Position numbers and translations under genes: made by a program
Shown here: piece after piece, positions 22,960-34,994 of the stretch
Numbering within the stretch: position 1 is the first letter of the stretch
Layout of the letters: each line of letters opens with the position of its first letter
The notes under the pieces: generated by a model
What the model saw: only the letters and a program-made list of their open reading frames with translations
Told to the model about the DNA's origin: nothing
Databases searched by the model: none
From: Moniliophthora roreri
Taxonomy: Eukaryota > Basidiomycota > Agaricomycetes > Agaricales > Marasmiaceae
Direction: 5' to 3'
DNA: 64,000 nt
Assembly (NCBI GenBank): GCA_001466705.2
Contig: LATX02000197.1
Coordinates: 1-64,000 of the forward strand

Positions 22960-23310
22960 CATAATCTGGAATACCTATGTTGTAACCATTAAAAACTGGT
23001 GTATACTTGGTGTAATACTATTATAATCATTAGCATAATTACATGGCTTTATACCTTATTCCTGCCCTTATAATGCCCTGAATTTATTCCAGTGATTATA
23101 TCGACTGTCATAGTTACAAGGGTTCTAACGGTGTTCTACCTGCATTCTACCTGCGTTACACCCCCGTTCTATTCCCTGGTATGGTTCTAAGATGTTATAA
23201 CCCTCTTCTACCGCTCTGTAATGGTTCTAGGGGTTCTAACACCGTTCTACTTGTGTTCTAAGGCCTTGTAACTATTCTAGGCGTTATCAAGTTCCGGAAC
23301 CCGTTATCTA
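22960..23310. repeat. TTCTA-rich degenerate repeats after the transposase
   Basis: About ten copies of GGTTCTA/GTTCTAC/ATTCTACC variants are spaced 10-30 bases apart (for example near 23110-23290). Short subterminal motif arrays are characteristic of CACTA-group transposons, so this probably is the right subterminal region of the Plavaka element. I could not locate a matching left array or exact TIRs. Confidence 0.45.
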
Positions 23311-24024
23311 GGACTGTCGGTTTTGCAGATGAATGACCTTGTGCTTTGATTCGCTTGCTTGATGGCCGATCAACTCGATATTTCCCGTCAAGGAACAAGT
23401 CGCACTCGTGAATAAAGGGCTGGTAGCCTTGGCACGAATCTGGCAGTAATCCAGCCCTTTGCGTCTTGAGCGCACAGACAGATCGGGCATGGTACAGAAT
23501 CTCATTAATGCCATTACTCGTCGTAGATACTTATTGGTATAGTATGGCCAAATGTGGGTATAGGGTATATAACCAGACGTTCTACAACCCCAAGAACCTG
23601 CCGATCGGAGATGCTTTGATGCCCGGCTGAACGCAGAGTGTGATGGAACCATTGGTTGGTAGTACAAGAGAACCAGACAAGCCACCCACCAGCTTGCTGC
23701 AGAGCCGCACAAAATATTGAAAGTAACGCAGAGGAGTTTCAAGGTAACGTTGAACTCAACGCTACCGATTTCTCTGAGAATAGTAATACATCCGGCGCAG
23801 ATCATCTATTAGGCAGAACTGTGAGTATACGTGCTTGTTACAACGAATGACTTCTCACATTAACAAGTCCAGCGACGGTGCCGGATAAGTCTTCGATAGA
23901 GATCGTAGAAGTTCCATTGGGTGTTTGTGCAAGAAGGATGTTTAGGGTCGATATTGGTCGATCTAGACTTGGACTTGAGCCTTTGTGTCGGTGAGCCTTG
24001 ATATCACTAACAATAGGAGTGATC
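23311..24024. other. intergenic, nothing firmly recognised
   Basis: A minus-strand frame (23308-23805) and a plus frame (23656-23850, MVVQENQTSHPP) exist, but neither shows domain signals or convincing introns. Confidence 0.45.
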
Positions 24025-24671
24025 ATGGCCATCGGGAGTTCTGGAACAGCGGGTACAGCACGAGCAAACGCTGCTGCTACGAGAGTAGCAACAAGACCAA
24101 AGGGTACGGAACAGAAGGAAAAGAGTAAGTGCTGATTGGACTCTGGAGACCGTGACTGAGTGAGAGTTGTTTGAAGATTTCGGCCATTTTATGCGGATCC
24201 TCTACGCGGCCAAGTGTAACATCTTGCTGAATGATGAAAGTGAAAGTGACATTGTGTTCTCAAGTGGGTTCTTGCTTAACGACTACAAGTGTAACAGCGA
24301 ACGTGTCAGTAGCAAGCGAATGAGTAGTCGAGTATTTTTGGCTTTTTCTCTCATCGCAATCATGGCGCCTCCGATTGAAACGACCCGCTCGGAGTCATCA
24401 AGGTCTCCAAAACGCGTCGGTCAGTACGATAAATTCACGCAGAGCAGTCGCAGCCCTGAAGAGCAGAGAGTGGTGCAGATACTAACCCAAGAAATTCACC
24501 CTAGTAGGGGTGGTGGGAAGAGAAGCATGATTGGCATCGGCGCAAACTTCAAAGTTTGCAGACGTTGTGCCTCGCGATCGGCCGCTTCTCCGCTGCTAGT
24601 CTCAATGAACCGGTAACCTTCACTGAGGTCCTCACCGCCCGTCGCACTGAGCTCACCGCCATCAGCGGTAA
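24025..24671 (+). other. possible small gene or upstream exons
   Basis: An ATG at 24025 opens an Ala/Thr/Arg-rich frame (MAIGSSGTAGTARANAAATR) that reaches a GTAAGT donor at about 24125. A later frame begins at 24362 (MAPPIETTRSESS). A coding-like stretch (LQTLCLAIGRFSAASLNEPV, near 24555-24615) ends at a GTAAGT donor near 24670, ahead of an intron that accepts at the Cdc24-like exon. These may be 5' exons of the next gene or a decayed separate gene. The frames do not join cleanly and I recognise no family. Confidence 0.35.
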
Positions 24672-24832
24672 GTCATCAGTGGCGAACTGATCCATGATGT
24701 ATTGCAATCCTGTCAGTATGACACTAATTCCAATGGAACGTCGATGGCGGTACTACGTGACCCAGCGGTACAAAATACAAGTGTACTCGTGAGCTGATAT
24801 ATCAATACTTTCTCTCCAGATTCCATGTCGTT

Positions 24833-27800
24833 ATGACTCTCCAACTCCGTGCCCTCGGCGCGCCTTCCCCCCAATTACGCCTGGAAAGCTTCAAGGTATT
24901 CTCCAGGCTCGAAAGAATAATCGAATTCAAGCGTTGGTTGGATTATACCCGGATATATTGCCACCAAAAGGAGGAACCTACGCACAAGATTCTGTTCGAC
25001 TGTTTCGCTCTGGGCGCTCCCTTGGGTATCCTGCTGGATTTATTGGGATCCCCGTCATCTAGCTATACTAATGCATACGTGGAGACGTTTGATTTTGTTG
25101 GGGTGAAGCAGGCGGAACGGGAAAGTTTCTTTGCGAGCTTTCTTCAGAGAATTCATTTATTGGAGGTACAAGGAAGGTTACCGTTTGGAGAAGTACTACA
25201 TCTAGAGGATTTATTCGAAGGATCAGCTTCAGGGTTCATGAAGGTGCGTGCAATTTACTATACTTGCTATACCTAGACGTTGACAATTTCATTAGGTCCT
25301 CAAAACTGTCCAACGAGTCCTCGACAATCTACACGCGACGTATCCCGGTCTATTTCTCATACCTGAAGGCTCAGAAAAGATTCGTCAAGACATCGTGCAG
25401 GAACTGATAGAAACTGAGCGGGCTCATGTTTCTTTCCTCAGAATGGTTGTGGATTCGGGTGCAGCCTTATCTGCTAGCGGTAGGGTCGCAGAGAGAGCAT
25501 TGGAAGGTCTCATGCTCAACAATACCCGTCTCCGAGAATACCATGATCGTCTATCGCGAGCTCTGGAGAGTTTACCGTTGACTCCATGTGAAGAACAGCG
25601 TTGGGAATATATTTTTGGGTTTCACGTGCGTACCTCTTACTCTGATGATATGTAATGTCCCCTAAGACGTTGTTTAGGATCCAACGACCAGAACCAATGT
25701 TGCCACCAGCTATCGTTCAACCTGCGTCAACTACCTGTCTTTACACGATTTTCTTCAGGACATGATGAAAACAAACGAGGTACGCTTACCTTTTCTTTTC
25801 TTTCGCTCAAAGCCTAACCGACTTCACCCAGCCGGCCCTCGCAGCCCACACACAGATCCTTCTCGACGTTCTTTGTCATATTCCCACTCGTATAATTGAC
25901 TATCATTCAAAACTCAAGGTAAGGCGTTACCTCCCGATGTCTGTGCTCCGCCCCCTCTAAACTCTCCACAGAAAATTCTCCAACTCACACTTCCAACCTT
26001 ATCTTCACCGCAAAGCACTTTTGACTCCCTCTGTAACACCATCTTCCACCTATCCGATATCGCCATAGCCACCGACGAAATATCCCGACAACTCCGAACC
26101 TACCACTCAACACACATTATTCGATCCCGAGCCTTTTATTGGCCAAACAATATAGACCCGGATGATCTTGGAACACTTCTTTTGGATGACGTACTTGTCA
26201 TGGGGGACACAGGAATGGCATACGAATCGCTACTATTTGAAGAGATGTTGTTGTGCTGTTTGGGTGGTAGTAGAGATGATGAAGATGAGATGCCAGTGTA
26301 CCCCATCAGAGCCTGGGTACTTGGACCGGTGCTGAAGAAGAGCACGCCGTTGAATTTGGTGTACGCGATTCCGACGAGGAGTATGAGGGTGCTAAGGGTG
26401 TTGGGGTCATGTAAGCGCCTTCATTTGAGTGCGATATTGAGTTTTGAATTGACTTGTTTTGCTGTAGTTTCTTTTGAAATTGAATGGACAGACGATGCCG
26501 GTGTCAGTTATAGACTCGAATTCTCTTCGTCTTGTGAAGCACAGAACGAACAGTGGTGTTCCCTCCTTCGGTTATTCGCGTTGTCAGTATACGAAGCAGA
26601 GAGTGATTCTGAAGGCGACGACCTTGACGTTTTGGAGCCAGAAGAGGTGATATTTTCCGGTCAGCCCCACACAATCTTTATCAATCCCTTCCTTCGCTAA
26701 TATCCGAATATACATCTACAGAAGACGAATGTCCCGACGGCCGACGTCGTACCCATCCACGTCCATGGAGCCTCATCGCACGGAAAGAGCCTCGTTCAGA
26801 GTCTTCCTCACTCCTTCGACAGGAAATCTACGAGACGGAGAACCTTCTCAGCCCAACGCTTTTGCCGACGCTATTTAGCGGACTTGCTATGGAACGTTCT
26901 AAGAGCCCTGTCTCCATAGGCTTTCAAGACGTCGAACCACTGCCGATGCGGCTCACGGATGAGAAGACACCATTTACGCCTTCTCCTGAAGTGTCTTTTC
27001 GTGCGTAGTCCTGGTAATGCTTATCGTGCTGGTGTACTGAACCATGACTACTTTAGTTGGACAAGATGCTACACCCCTTCTGGACCTTACAGGCCTAATT
27101 ACGAAGGACGGTAGATTCCCCGAGGCTCATGGTGGATTTGCAGATGTGTGGAAGGCTACTTGGCGAGATGGTGATCGTTTGGTACCAGTGAGCCGAGACT
27201 TTGTATCACGGTAGTCGTGTGTCTGACCACTACGTGTATGGAATAGGTTGCCGTGAAAGTCCTGCGTTCGTATGCAGGTTCGCTCGAGATGGGAGAGAAG
27301 ATGAGAAAGGTTCGTGTCTTTTTACTCTGGGTACTCTCCTTTGATTGACGAATTGCCGATACGCAGAAACTCTCCAGAGAGTTGGAGGTCTGGAGGAAAC
27401 TTGATCATCCGAATATCCTTACTCTGTACGGAACTGTGTCCGATTTTGGTCCATACGAATCGATGGTATGTCCGTGGCATGAGAATGGGAGCGTTACTCG
27501 GTACTTGGAGAGGTGCGGAGATATCCTTTCGATGACGGATCGGTTGCAGCTGGTATGTGCACGGAATACTTGTTTTGCTTTGGGATACTTACTGGTGTAA
27601 ACTGTTACAGCTGTGTGAGGTTGCGGAAGGGCTGAGTTATTGTAAGCGAACTCAGCAAAATTTCAAATACTCGACACTCACGTTGTGATTTATAGTACAT
27701 TCTTTCGACATTGTTCATGGAGATTTGACTGGTGTAGGTTCCCGCCGTCATGCTTACAAGAATGTACCCCAGACTGACACTCCCCACTAGTCCAACGTCC

Positions 27801-28308
27801 TAATCAATTGCCATGGCAAAGCCTGTCTCTGCGATTTTGGCCTGTCTAGTATCATTGCTGAATGCGGCGACTCGTCTCGATTCACTTCCTCTATTAGCGG
27901 TGCCATTCGATGGGCAGACGCATCCCTGTACAAGCTTCAAGTTAAGGAAGACTCGCCTCCGGTTCTTACTACACGCAGTGATATCTACTCCCTTGGGAGC
28001 GTCATGCTGGAGGTATGTATGTTGGGTTTATTTACATTCATGTTACTGATTCAATTTCCCTTTATTAGATTCTATCGGGTCGTATACCCTACCACTATGT
28101 ACGAAACGATGCCCAGGTAGTCATCGAGCTACACAGAGGCAACAAACCTCGACGCCCAGCACCACTCTTCGTAACAGATCAGCAGTGGGCTCTCATTATG
28201 AGGTGTTGGGAGGACGATCTGGAAAAGAGACCGGATGTGAACCAGGTATTGGGAGAGCTGCAGGTACTACACAGGGCGAGTCTGGAGTTCCGGAGGCATA
28301 GTGCATAA
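24833..28308 (+). CDS. Cdc24-like Rho GEF fused to a TKL-type protein kinase
   Basis: Domains in order: a Cdc24 calponin-type region (HKILFDCFALGAPLGILLDL...SGFMKVLKTVQRVLDNL), a RhoGEF/DH domain (IRQDIVQELIETERAHVSFL...SLHDFLQDMMKTNE...ILLDVLCHIPTRIIDY), a PH-like domain (LLLDDVLVMGD...FEIEWTDDAGVSYRLEFSSS...NEQWCSLL), a linker with Ser/Pro phosphosite-like segments, and a kinase domain. The kinase has a Gly-rich loop (GGFADVWKATW), VAVKVL with the catalytic Lys, HGDLTGSNVL with Asp and Asn, and CDFGLS, so it should be active. GT-AG introns with compatible phases connect GEF and kinase exons, including the linker introns near 26650-26720 and 27005-27058. Canonical Cdc24 activates Cdc42 in polarity and ends in a PB1 domain. 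Here the kinase takes that place. The first exon is uncertain, as upstream exons may exist at 24025-24671. Confidence 0.7.
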
Positions 28309-28849
28309 TGTATTGCGTACGTGTTGTCTGAATAGTTGTAAGGCTAGTTGCAGAAAATTACAATTCGGTGGAACCCGGCGCTGTGTAAGATGGCACTGGT
28401 TTGTCTACGTAGAAGTGATGAAACGCGGAAGCTGCAGTGGCTTGCAGTGCTGCCGCCTTGACACCGGGGAAAGTGGGTCGACCGACGATAACTCCATAAA
28501 CGTACTATTATATGATATAGAGCTTTTTCTTTCCATGTAGACACGATGAATAGCAACTATCATCGATTGTGGAGGCGAACCCACGTGGCTGTGCGAAGAA
28601 TATTAAATATCTCATCCTGGCGAAGCTCATCCGATGAGGCCATGTCTGTCCATTGAAACTCGCAAGTCTTCGCAAGCCGATCGTGTCTTCAAGGACTCTT
28701 GCTGCGCTCCGTTTTTCGCGGGAATTAGGCATAGAAATGCTTGAAAGCTCAATTTCCATTTGAATAGCAGTCAAGAAACATATTCCCGCTGTTCTCGACT
28801 TGGCGCGTTGGTCGGTGTAATATGCTTTTCTAGTCAAACGGCACTCTCC
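28309..28849. other. intergenic, nothing recognised
   Basis: The 3' flank of the kinase gene and 5' flank of the tyrosinase. Short frames on both strands lack domain signals. Confidence 0.5.
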
Positions 28850-29659
28850 ATGCTTCTTTCCCGCAGCCCTCTCCAACGCCTCCTTTCTTTCTTGATCATT
28901 GGGGTCACGTCGGGACTGACTACACCCCTATCTCTACATTCGAAGAGGCAGACTGCTACATCATGCACAAACCCGGTCATTCGGAGGGAATGGTACGCAA
29001 TATGCCTACTGTATTGAATTTTTGACTCATGTGTCTTTTACAGGAGAGAACTCAGCGACTCAGAGAAACAAGAATACCACCGAGCCGTCATATGCCTCAA
29101 AACCAGGCCTGCTCGGCACTACTCCAATATTCCCGTTGTCAAAACCCGTGCAGACGATTTCACATGGATGCACCGCGAAGTATCTGATCTGGTTCACGAA
29201 GTCGTGAGTATGTCGCTATTCCTCTCCTCCAGTGACTTATGACATCACTAGGCCGCCTTCTTACCTTTCCACCGGTTATTCCTCCAACTCTGGGAAGATG
29301 CTCTTCGCTCTGAATGTGGTTATACTGGCTACGCGCCATACTGGGATTGGACGATCGATGCAGATAGACGAGCCATACCCCAGTCTCCCATCTGGGATTC
29401 TGTCAATGGCTTTGGAGGAAATGGCATCCCCACTGGAAACTCTACGAGAGGTTTTCAGTGGTGCGTTCCAGACGGTCCCTACGCCAATATCACGTTGACT
29501 ATTGGCGGGACTTATCCTGACTTTGCCATTGATGAGGACGTTCCGCCAAAATTATTGCAATACCATTTTCGGGAATATGTTCCCATCACCATAAGAAATG
29601 CAGGATACCTCAGAAAACACCTATCAAAATGTACTCTGTTCTTGAATTTTTTTTACTGA
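28850..29659 (+). pseudogene. tyrosinase, lacking the CuB half
   Basis: Start ATG 28850 gives a signal peptide-like N-terminus (MLLSRSPLQRLLSFLIIGVT). A GTACGC...TTTACAG intron joins RREW to RELSDSEKQEYHRAVICL, and a second intron joins LVHEV to AAFLPFHRLFLQLWEDALRS. The latter with CGYTGYAPYWDWTIDADRR is the tyrosinase CuA region; candidate copper ligands are the His in WMHREV, LVHE and PFHR. GNSTRGFQWCVPDGPYANIT follows as in family members. Then the frame runs into unrelated sequence (PPKLLQYHFREYV...) and stops at 29659. No CuB block exists downstream, so the binuclear copper site cannot form. A 20-bp perfect inverted repeat (29546-29565 and 29784-29803) sits exactly where homology ends, so an insertion or rearrangement probably removed the C-terminal half. 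Confidence 0.75.
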
Positions 29660-31063
29660 TCACAGCAGACAGGGCCCAAAATACTTGATTGCACTCAAAA
29701 GATCTGGAGAAAAAGAGATTTTGGCAAGGGTGTGTACCCGACCCTCATTGATTTTGGCATGCGTGTGAATGAATTCCCTTCTTTGGTATTGCAATAATTT
29801 TGGCCGCGGCTGTATTCGTATTAGGATTCTAAGGTTTCGCGACAGATAGACACTAGTAGTTCTCCTTCGACTCATCATGTATGGCGTGGTTTCCGAATTT
29901 TTATTTCCCGGAACGAAAGCCAAGCAAGGGTACAAACGCCTTATTGCCGGCCTTCCAAAAGGACAGTGCCAGTATCCTCACAAAAACCGCGAACCGGGCA
30001 ATTTGGCCCACAGAAACATCCAAACCGATTCGGGAAGGACCACGCCGCCCCTCTGTCCATGCAGCCACAGGCAGACTAAAACAGTACACTGGAAAGCCAG
30101 AGACATAGACCTGTAACCGGCCTCTAGTGACGAGCAAGCTGAGTACTAGGGACCTGTGGAACTGAGTTTAAATTGGCAGGAGACCCGTTAGGGATTTGCC
30201 GAGACTCAAACAATCCTTGTATGGTCAACCATGTCATCCTTTTTCACGTCATCTGTCATCCCCTTCTCGTCAGCCAGTCCTACCATTTTCCTTTCCGTCC
30301 ACGTTCAACCTTTCCTGTCAATGATCTTCCCTCAATGCAGCCTCAAAGTTAGTCTTGATTGTCCTGGGAGTCAACTTACAAAGAATTAGAAGAGTTGGAC
30401 ATTATAATCTTGGTGCTAATGGCCCAGGTCCGATGAACATATACAGGTGTATTGGGATGCTCATTTTAGAGTCCAGATACTACATATACAAGTTAATATG
30501 AGAGTAGATGTATATCCCTAATATATCTGTACATTTTGGTCGCCGTATCGTCCACAGAGCTCGAATAATTCACTGTCGAAGGAAAACAGGCTTGTGATCG
30601 TGTCATCGCATTTGACACACCACATCCCAAAAAGGATTGTTTGAGTCTCGGCAAATCCCTAACGGGTCTCCTGCCAATTTAAACTCAGTTCCACAGGCCT
30701 ACCAGAGACAGACTCTGCCGCGCAATCCCTTACCCTATGAAAGCTTGCGAACACCAAAAACCTATGCACCCTATTCATTTACACTAACGACACAGAATTC
30801 TAACACCTCTTCGGACGTATCCTCGACCTACCAGAAGAGGAGGACCGAGGAGTACGCCCAGTTACCGGTACTGGGCCTACACAGCGGGCTCGCCGCTGAG
30901 GACCTTCGCAACAAGGGGCAATATGGAAGCTAGGTTTACATTGTGGAACACACAGAGTAGACTACTCGCTAACATACGTATGCATGTACTGGCTAATGAA
31001 AAGAGAGATGTTTTTTTTTTGCACAAAAAAAAAAAAAAAACTGCCCGGCAATACAGTACATTT
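29660..31063. other. repeat-bearing stretch without a supported gene
   Basis: It holds the right arm of the 20-bp inverted repeat (29784-29803), the 66-bp inverted-repeat element, and a T11 ... A17 run pair near 31009-31041. Frames at 29881-30116 are overlapping and unsupported. Confidence 0.5.
30153..30697. repeat. 66-bp perfect inverted repeats, 413 bp apart
   Basis: Positions 30153-30218 and 30632-30697 are exact reverse complements (start CCTGTGGAACTGAG). The spacer is AT-rich without a convincing ORF. This could be a young MITE-like or foldback element. The exact match of both arms suggests recent formation or gene conversion. An ORF at 30637-30933 begins inside the right arm and is not supported. 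Confidence 0.85.
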
Positions 31064-33211
31064 TCATCCATCAACGATATCAGACATCTCCATCTTCACT
31101 TCCCACATCTCGTCGTCATCCCACTCAATAGTCTTATCCTTCTTGAGAGCTAACACCTTCCGCACATCCAACGACGAGCTCCCCACTTTTTCAAGTGCCT
31201 TGACTTCGTCGTCGACTCGGTCCAACCAGGCTTTGGCGATTACCGCATCTTCCTCTTCCAGTACTGGCAGTCGATAATGCCAGATAGTTGTATCACTTCC
31301 ATGCGTCACCCAACCTGCATAGGGAAGTTAGCCGTATTCAATCACAAAGATGGTGAAAAACATACCTTCCGGTCTGGCCTGCTCAGGCACCCACCTTATC
31401 AGGTACCGCAAAACAGGGAACCCAGTACGTTGCAGATCCCTGGCAAGCACTCGCGCTGGTAGATGGACTTGCCAGTCACTAAGGATCTCACCGAAAAGTC
31501 TCGCACTCTCTTCCTCTCCCGCATCCTCAGGGAGCTGCTTGTATCGCGTCAGTATCCTATCTAGGAGCGGTTCCTGATAATATCGTAGCAAGTTGGGCTT
31601 GATGTCTTTGGGTGAACGGATAGGATGTGCGATCGAGTAGAGGTACCATTCTTCTGTAACGTCTCCGACTACGATACTTTTCACTCCTTTGGATAGCAGA
31701 CTTTGTGCAAATCCACCGGAGCGCTGCCATTCCATAACGTCGGGGGAAGCAGACAGCCAGTCGTCTGCGACACAAGCACGGAACGTCCCGTTTTCCACGC
31801 CAACGGCATCCGTTTCAATAACATTGCAGATACTTTCTGCAGTGACCTTGGAAGGATCTTGAAGAGTAGATAACATGTTTGGATCGAGCTCTAGCGCATT
31901 GCATAAGGCATTATACTGAACTTGAAGCTCGGTAGGTGTTTTCGGCGCCGACCTGATATGAGTGCCGGTGAGCGCTATAAGTGATTTGAAATGAGAATGC
32001 CTCACACAATTGCATTCGACATCAACATTGCCGAAGTAAATGGGGCATTCTTTCCTTCAGGGAGATGTGAAGCGTGGTGGAGCATTTGATGAACGGAGTG
32101 TCCACCTGTAGAGGGTGTCAGAGATAAGATGTGAATCATTTACAGTCTCCACACCAGCAGAAAGCCCCATGATCTGAATGTCATTAGGATCTCCTACGAT
32201 GGTCGAGTTGGTACAACACGGGCGGAAATACTTTACGAACGTACCACCGAAGCTATTAATATTCGCTTTTATCCATTCTAGAGCGATCCATTGATCTTTG
32301 AAACCATAATTCCCATTCAGCTTCGCATGCGGGCTGTCGCAGGCCAAGAAGCCAAACGCCGATAGCCTGTACCCAATGTTGACGCGTACGATTGAACGAT
32401 CAGCGGCGATGTACTGACCCTGAAAGGGAAGCCCATGCGGAGAACCAAATTGAAGGAACCTGCGCGAAGATCAGATCAACAGCTTGCCAGAAGCCTTCTG
32501 TGCAACATACCCTCCATGGATGTACACTTTCACGGGGAATGGGCCGAGGTTATTTTCGGGAAAAGATGGAGGTACAACAATATTGCAGAATAACCTATCG
32601 CCAGATGACCATGGAACGGGAACTGGAGTGGGCTGTACGTACGGATTTTCCGAAGGCTTCCCGAATCCCACTTTATCCACGAAAGGTATACCTAAACCTA
32701 TCCAATGTCATTCCGTGACATTCCGGCTCCAAATGACACGAGTAGAAATATAGCATACCCTGTCCTTGCCCGTCATTAAGAGGTTGAGCGCAATCTGCGG
32801 TGAAGGGCGTAAGTAACTATCAGAGGCGATGAAGTATATCCGTACAAGTTGCCACCTTGATGTACTCCTTGTCTTCATAACGATAATCTGCTGGAAGAGG
32901 CCTTGGGTCTTCGAAGCGTCTGGGTGGCAAAGCATAGGGTACCTCTGAGATAGTCATGTAATCAGCGTTGTGCTATCTAATCAGAAGACAATTGGACCTA
33001 GGAAAACAGCAGCGCCATTGTCCGCTCTTCCACCAATAACAGGCCCGAATCGCGTCTCGACAGTCACTCGGACGGGATTGTGAGCGAGCTTATCATGAAG
33101 ATGGGTGTTCGGAATCATCTTGCAATTGGAAATAGCCAATTCGCAAACTGATATCAGCTGTTCAGCGCGTGAGCAAGTTGACAAAGACTTCATGGTGCTT
33201 CTCTCAAGCAT
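31064..33211 (-). CDS. type-B carboxylesterase/lipase
   Basis: Multi-exon minus-strand gene starting at 33211 (MLERSTMKSLSTCSRAEQLI) and ending with DIVDG. The family hallmarks are present in order: VPYALPPRRFEDP, SGDRLFCNIVVP, FPVKVYIHGGY (oxyanion hole region), NYGFKDQWIALEWIKANINS, the nucleophile elbow IMGLSAGG (GxSxG with Leu before the Ser instead of the usual Glu) and, near the end, VTHGSDTTIWHY, where the catalytic His is expected. The long middle exon (31363-32000) covers the C-terminal lobe. No signal peptide is evident, so the enzyme may act inside the cell, unlike secreted lipases of the family. It would hydrolyse carboxylic esters; the substrate is unknown. The neighbouring deacetylase is transcribed the same way. 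Confidence 0.8.
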
Positions 33212-33302
33212 TGGCTATCGTACAAAGTGACTCAAAATCCATCGGTCTGCATCGAAAACCTCGGTGACTCGTCGCTGAGCCCGTCATCCAGTCAATTTTT
33301 CT

Positions 33303-34994
33303 CTACTGGAACCCTCGAGGCATCTTGGCACCAGCTACTGGCTTGTTCTTGGCTCGGAATTCATTGGCCATTTGGATCATGGGAACCCAATGAACATTCT
33401 CATGCGTATTGATCCATTCGATAAACCGCTCCTGGGAATTAAATCGTGAGCTTGAGATTGGCTCGGCATGAGAGATAACTGACTAGCATGAGTAAGACTT
33501 GCGGGCGGCTGTGAGATTTGTCAACAAATACAGCTGTCTTACGGCTGGGAGATATCTACCCGCTGACATCCGGGTGGATAGTGATCGGAAAGATGAATTC
33601 TTCCTCTTCCCTGTGGCTTGTTCAGCTTAAGGCGGATTGCCGTTGGAAGGGACGTTACCTATAGCAGTAAGTAAACATGTCCTTCCATATTTCCTCAAGG
33701 TCTCGAGGATTGACCTTGTAGGGAGTCAGCGAGGTGGTCAAAATCTCACGAAGGAAAGGTGCTCTACGAAGCCATGTGAGTTGGGACTAGCTTTGATGAA
33801 CCTAGCAGGCGCGACGTTCAGACAAGTAGCTTCATGCATAGGAATTGTCCTCACATCATTGGAGGAAGGTCGTCAAGGTACCTGTGCCGGGAAATAGTTC
33901 AGCTTTTGCTCAAGGGAATGACAGAAAGGCCAACCAATTGGCTGGAATTTGGACTGGATGAACGATAAACAACCCTTCCGCCCCGCGAAGTCACTGATAC
34001 GACATACCTAGCCCAGTTTCTTTTCCTTTGACGAGAGGCTTCATCCAGGTTGCTGCCGCTGCACTGTAATCAATTTTGGTCCAGCGGTCCTCATCGCGCA
34101 TAAAATAGGCCTGGCAACTTGATTGCGATATTGAAAAGAAGTACACTTCGCGTTGAGCTTCACATACTCATGCCCCATGCTGGAGTGATCTATATTCTAA
34201 TGTCAGAACAAAATTAAACGATTAAGAGTGGCGGATTACCATACTCAATCCCTTTCTCCAAAAGGAGTTCCACGCCTTCTTTGCTGGTCTCCCACCAAGG
34301 AGCAACACTCCCCTACAAAACAGTTCAGAGATAAGAGAACGCAGTCACGGAGTTATACCTTGGGTGGGATTCCGTTGTTGAATTCTGTCAAAAGCTTGTA
34401 GGTATGATCCAATATATCTGCTTGCTGCTGGACACTCATAGCAGTCGGATTCTGGATGAGCGATTAGCTAGGTTACCAAGGAATTGCATAACCCTGCACA
34501 TACTTCATGCGAGTATCCGTGAAGACCACTAGGAAGATCGATGATCAGATTTCTGGCACGAAAAGCTAGAAAAAAGCTCTACATTTCGTGTCCAGCGTCA
34601 CGGACAGCGGCCATCTGTTCGGGAAAAGTTTCAAGACTGTGACCTACGTATGGCTCAGAATGATACTGATACCATGATGGGCTACAACTCTTACCCGGAA
34701 TGAACCAAGTGGTCTTTAACCCATATTTCTTGAAAAGTTTCAGCAGCCTTGGTGTCCCGACCTCACCAGCGAACATTCCCTAGTCAATGTGAGGGAGAAA
34801 ATCCTAAACCAATTATGCCACTAATTTTGACTCACTCTGGAGATATCGAGAGGAGAATCTTCGCCTCCGTAGGATCCCAGCCTAGAAGAACACTTGAGTA
34901 GCCTGGAAGGGATAACGAGCGTGAATTTGCCCTACCATCCTGCCACCGCATCAACATCGACCCCAAAACCAATCAAGACTCTCTTAGCAGGCAT
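33303..34994 (-). CDS. polysaccharide deacetylase (PgdA-like, CE4-type NodB fold)
   Basis: Starts at ATG 34994 ([20 protein letters not shown]) and is split into many short exons. Recognisable blocks: [71 protein letters not shown] and [20 protein letters not shown]. It ends with [18 protein letters not shown] and GFQ. The Asp-Val-Asp and H...H (HGYSHE) metal ligands of the NodB domain are visible. The arrangement matches the cyclic-imide hydrolase/peptidoglycan-deacetylase-like branch (similar to HpPgdA), not secreted chitin deacetylases, and no signal peptide or chitin-binding domain is present. Substrate cannot be told from sequence. Several fungal members are cytosolic and of unknown role. 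The ORF upstream of the chosen ATG has no other supporting signal. Confidence 0.82.

Noticed and set aside
23308..23805. 165-residue minus-strand ORF
   Set aside because: It overlaps the TTCTA repeat side, has no domain pattern or introns, and codon use is unconvincing.
30637..30933. ORF MFESRQIPNGSP
   Set aside because: Its start lies inside the right arm of the 66-bp inverted repeat and there is no supporting homology.
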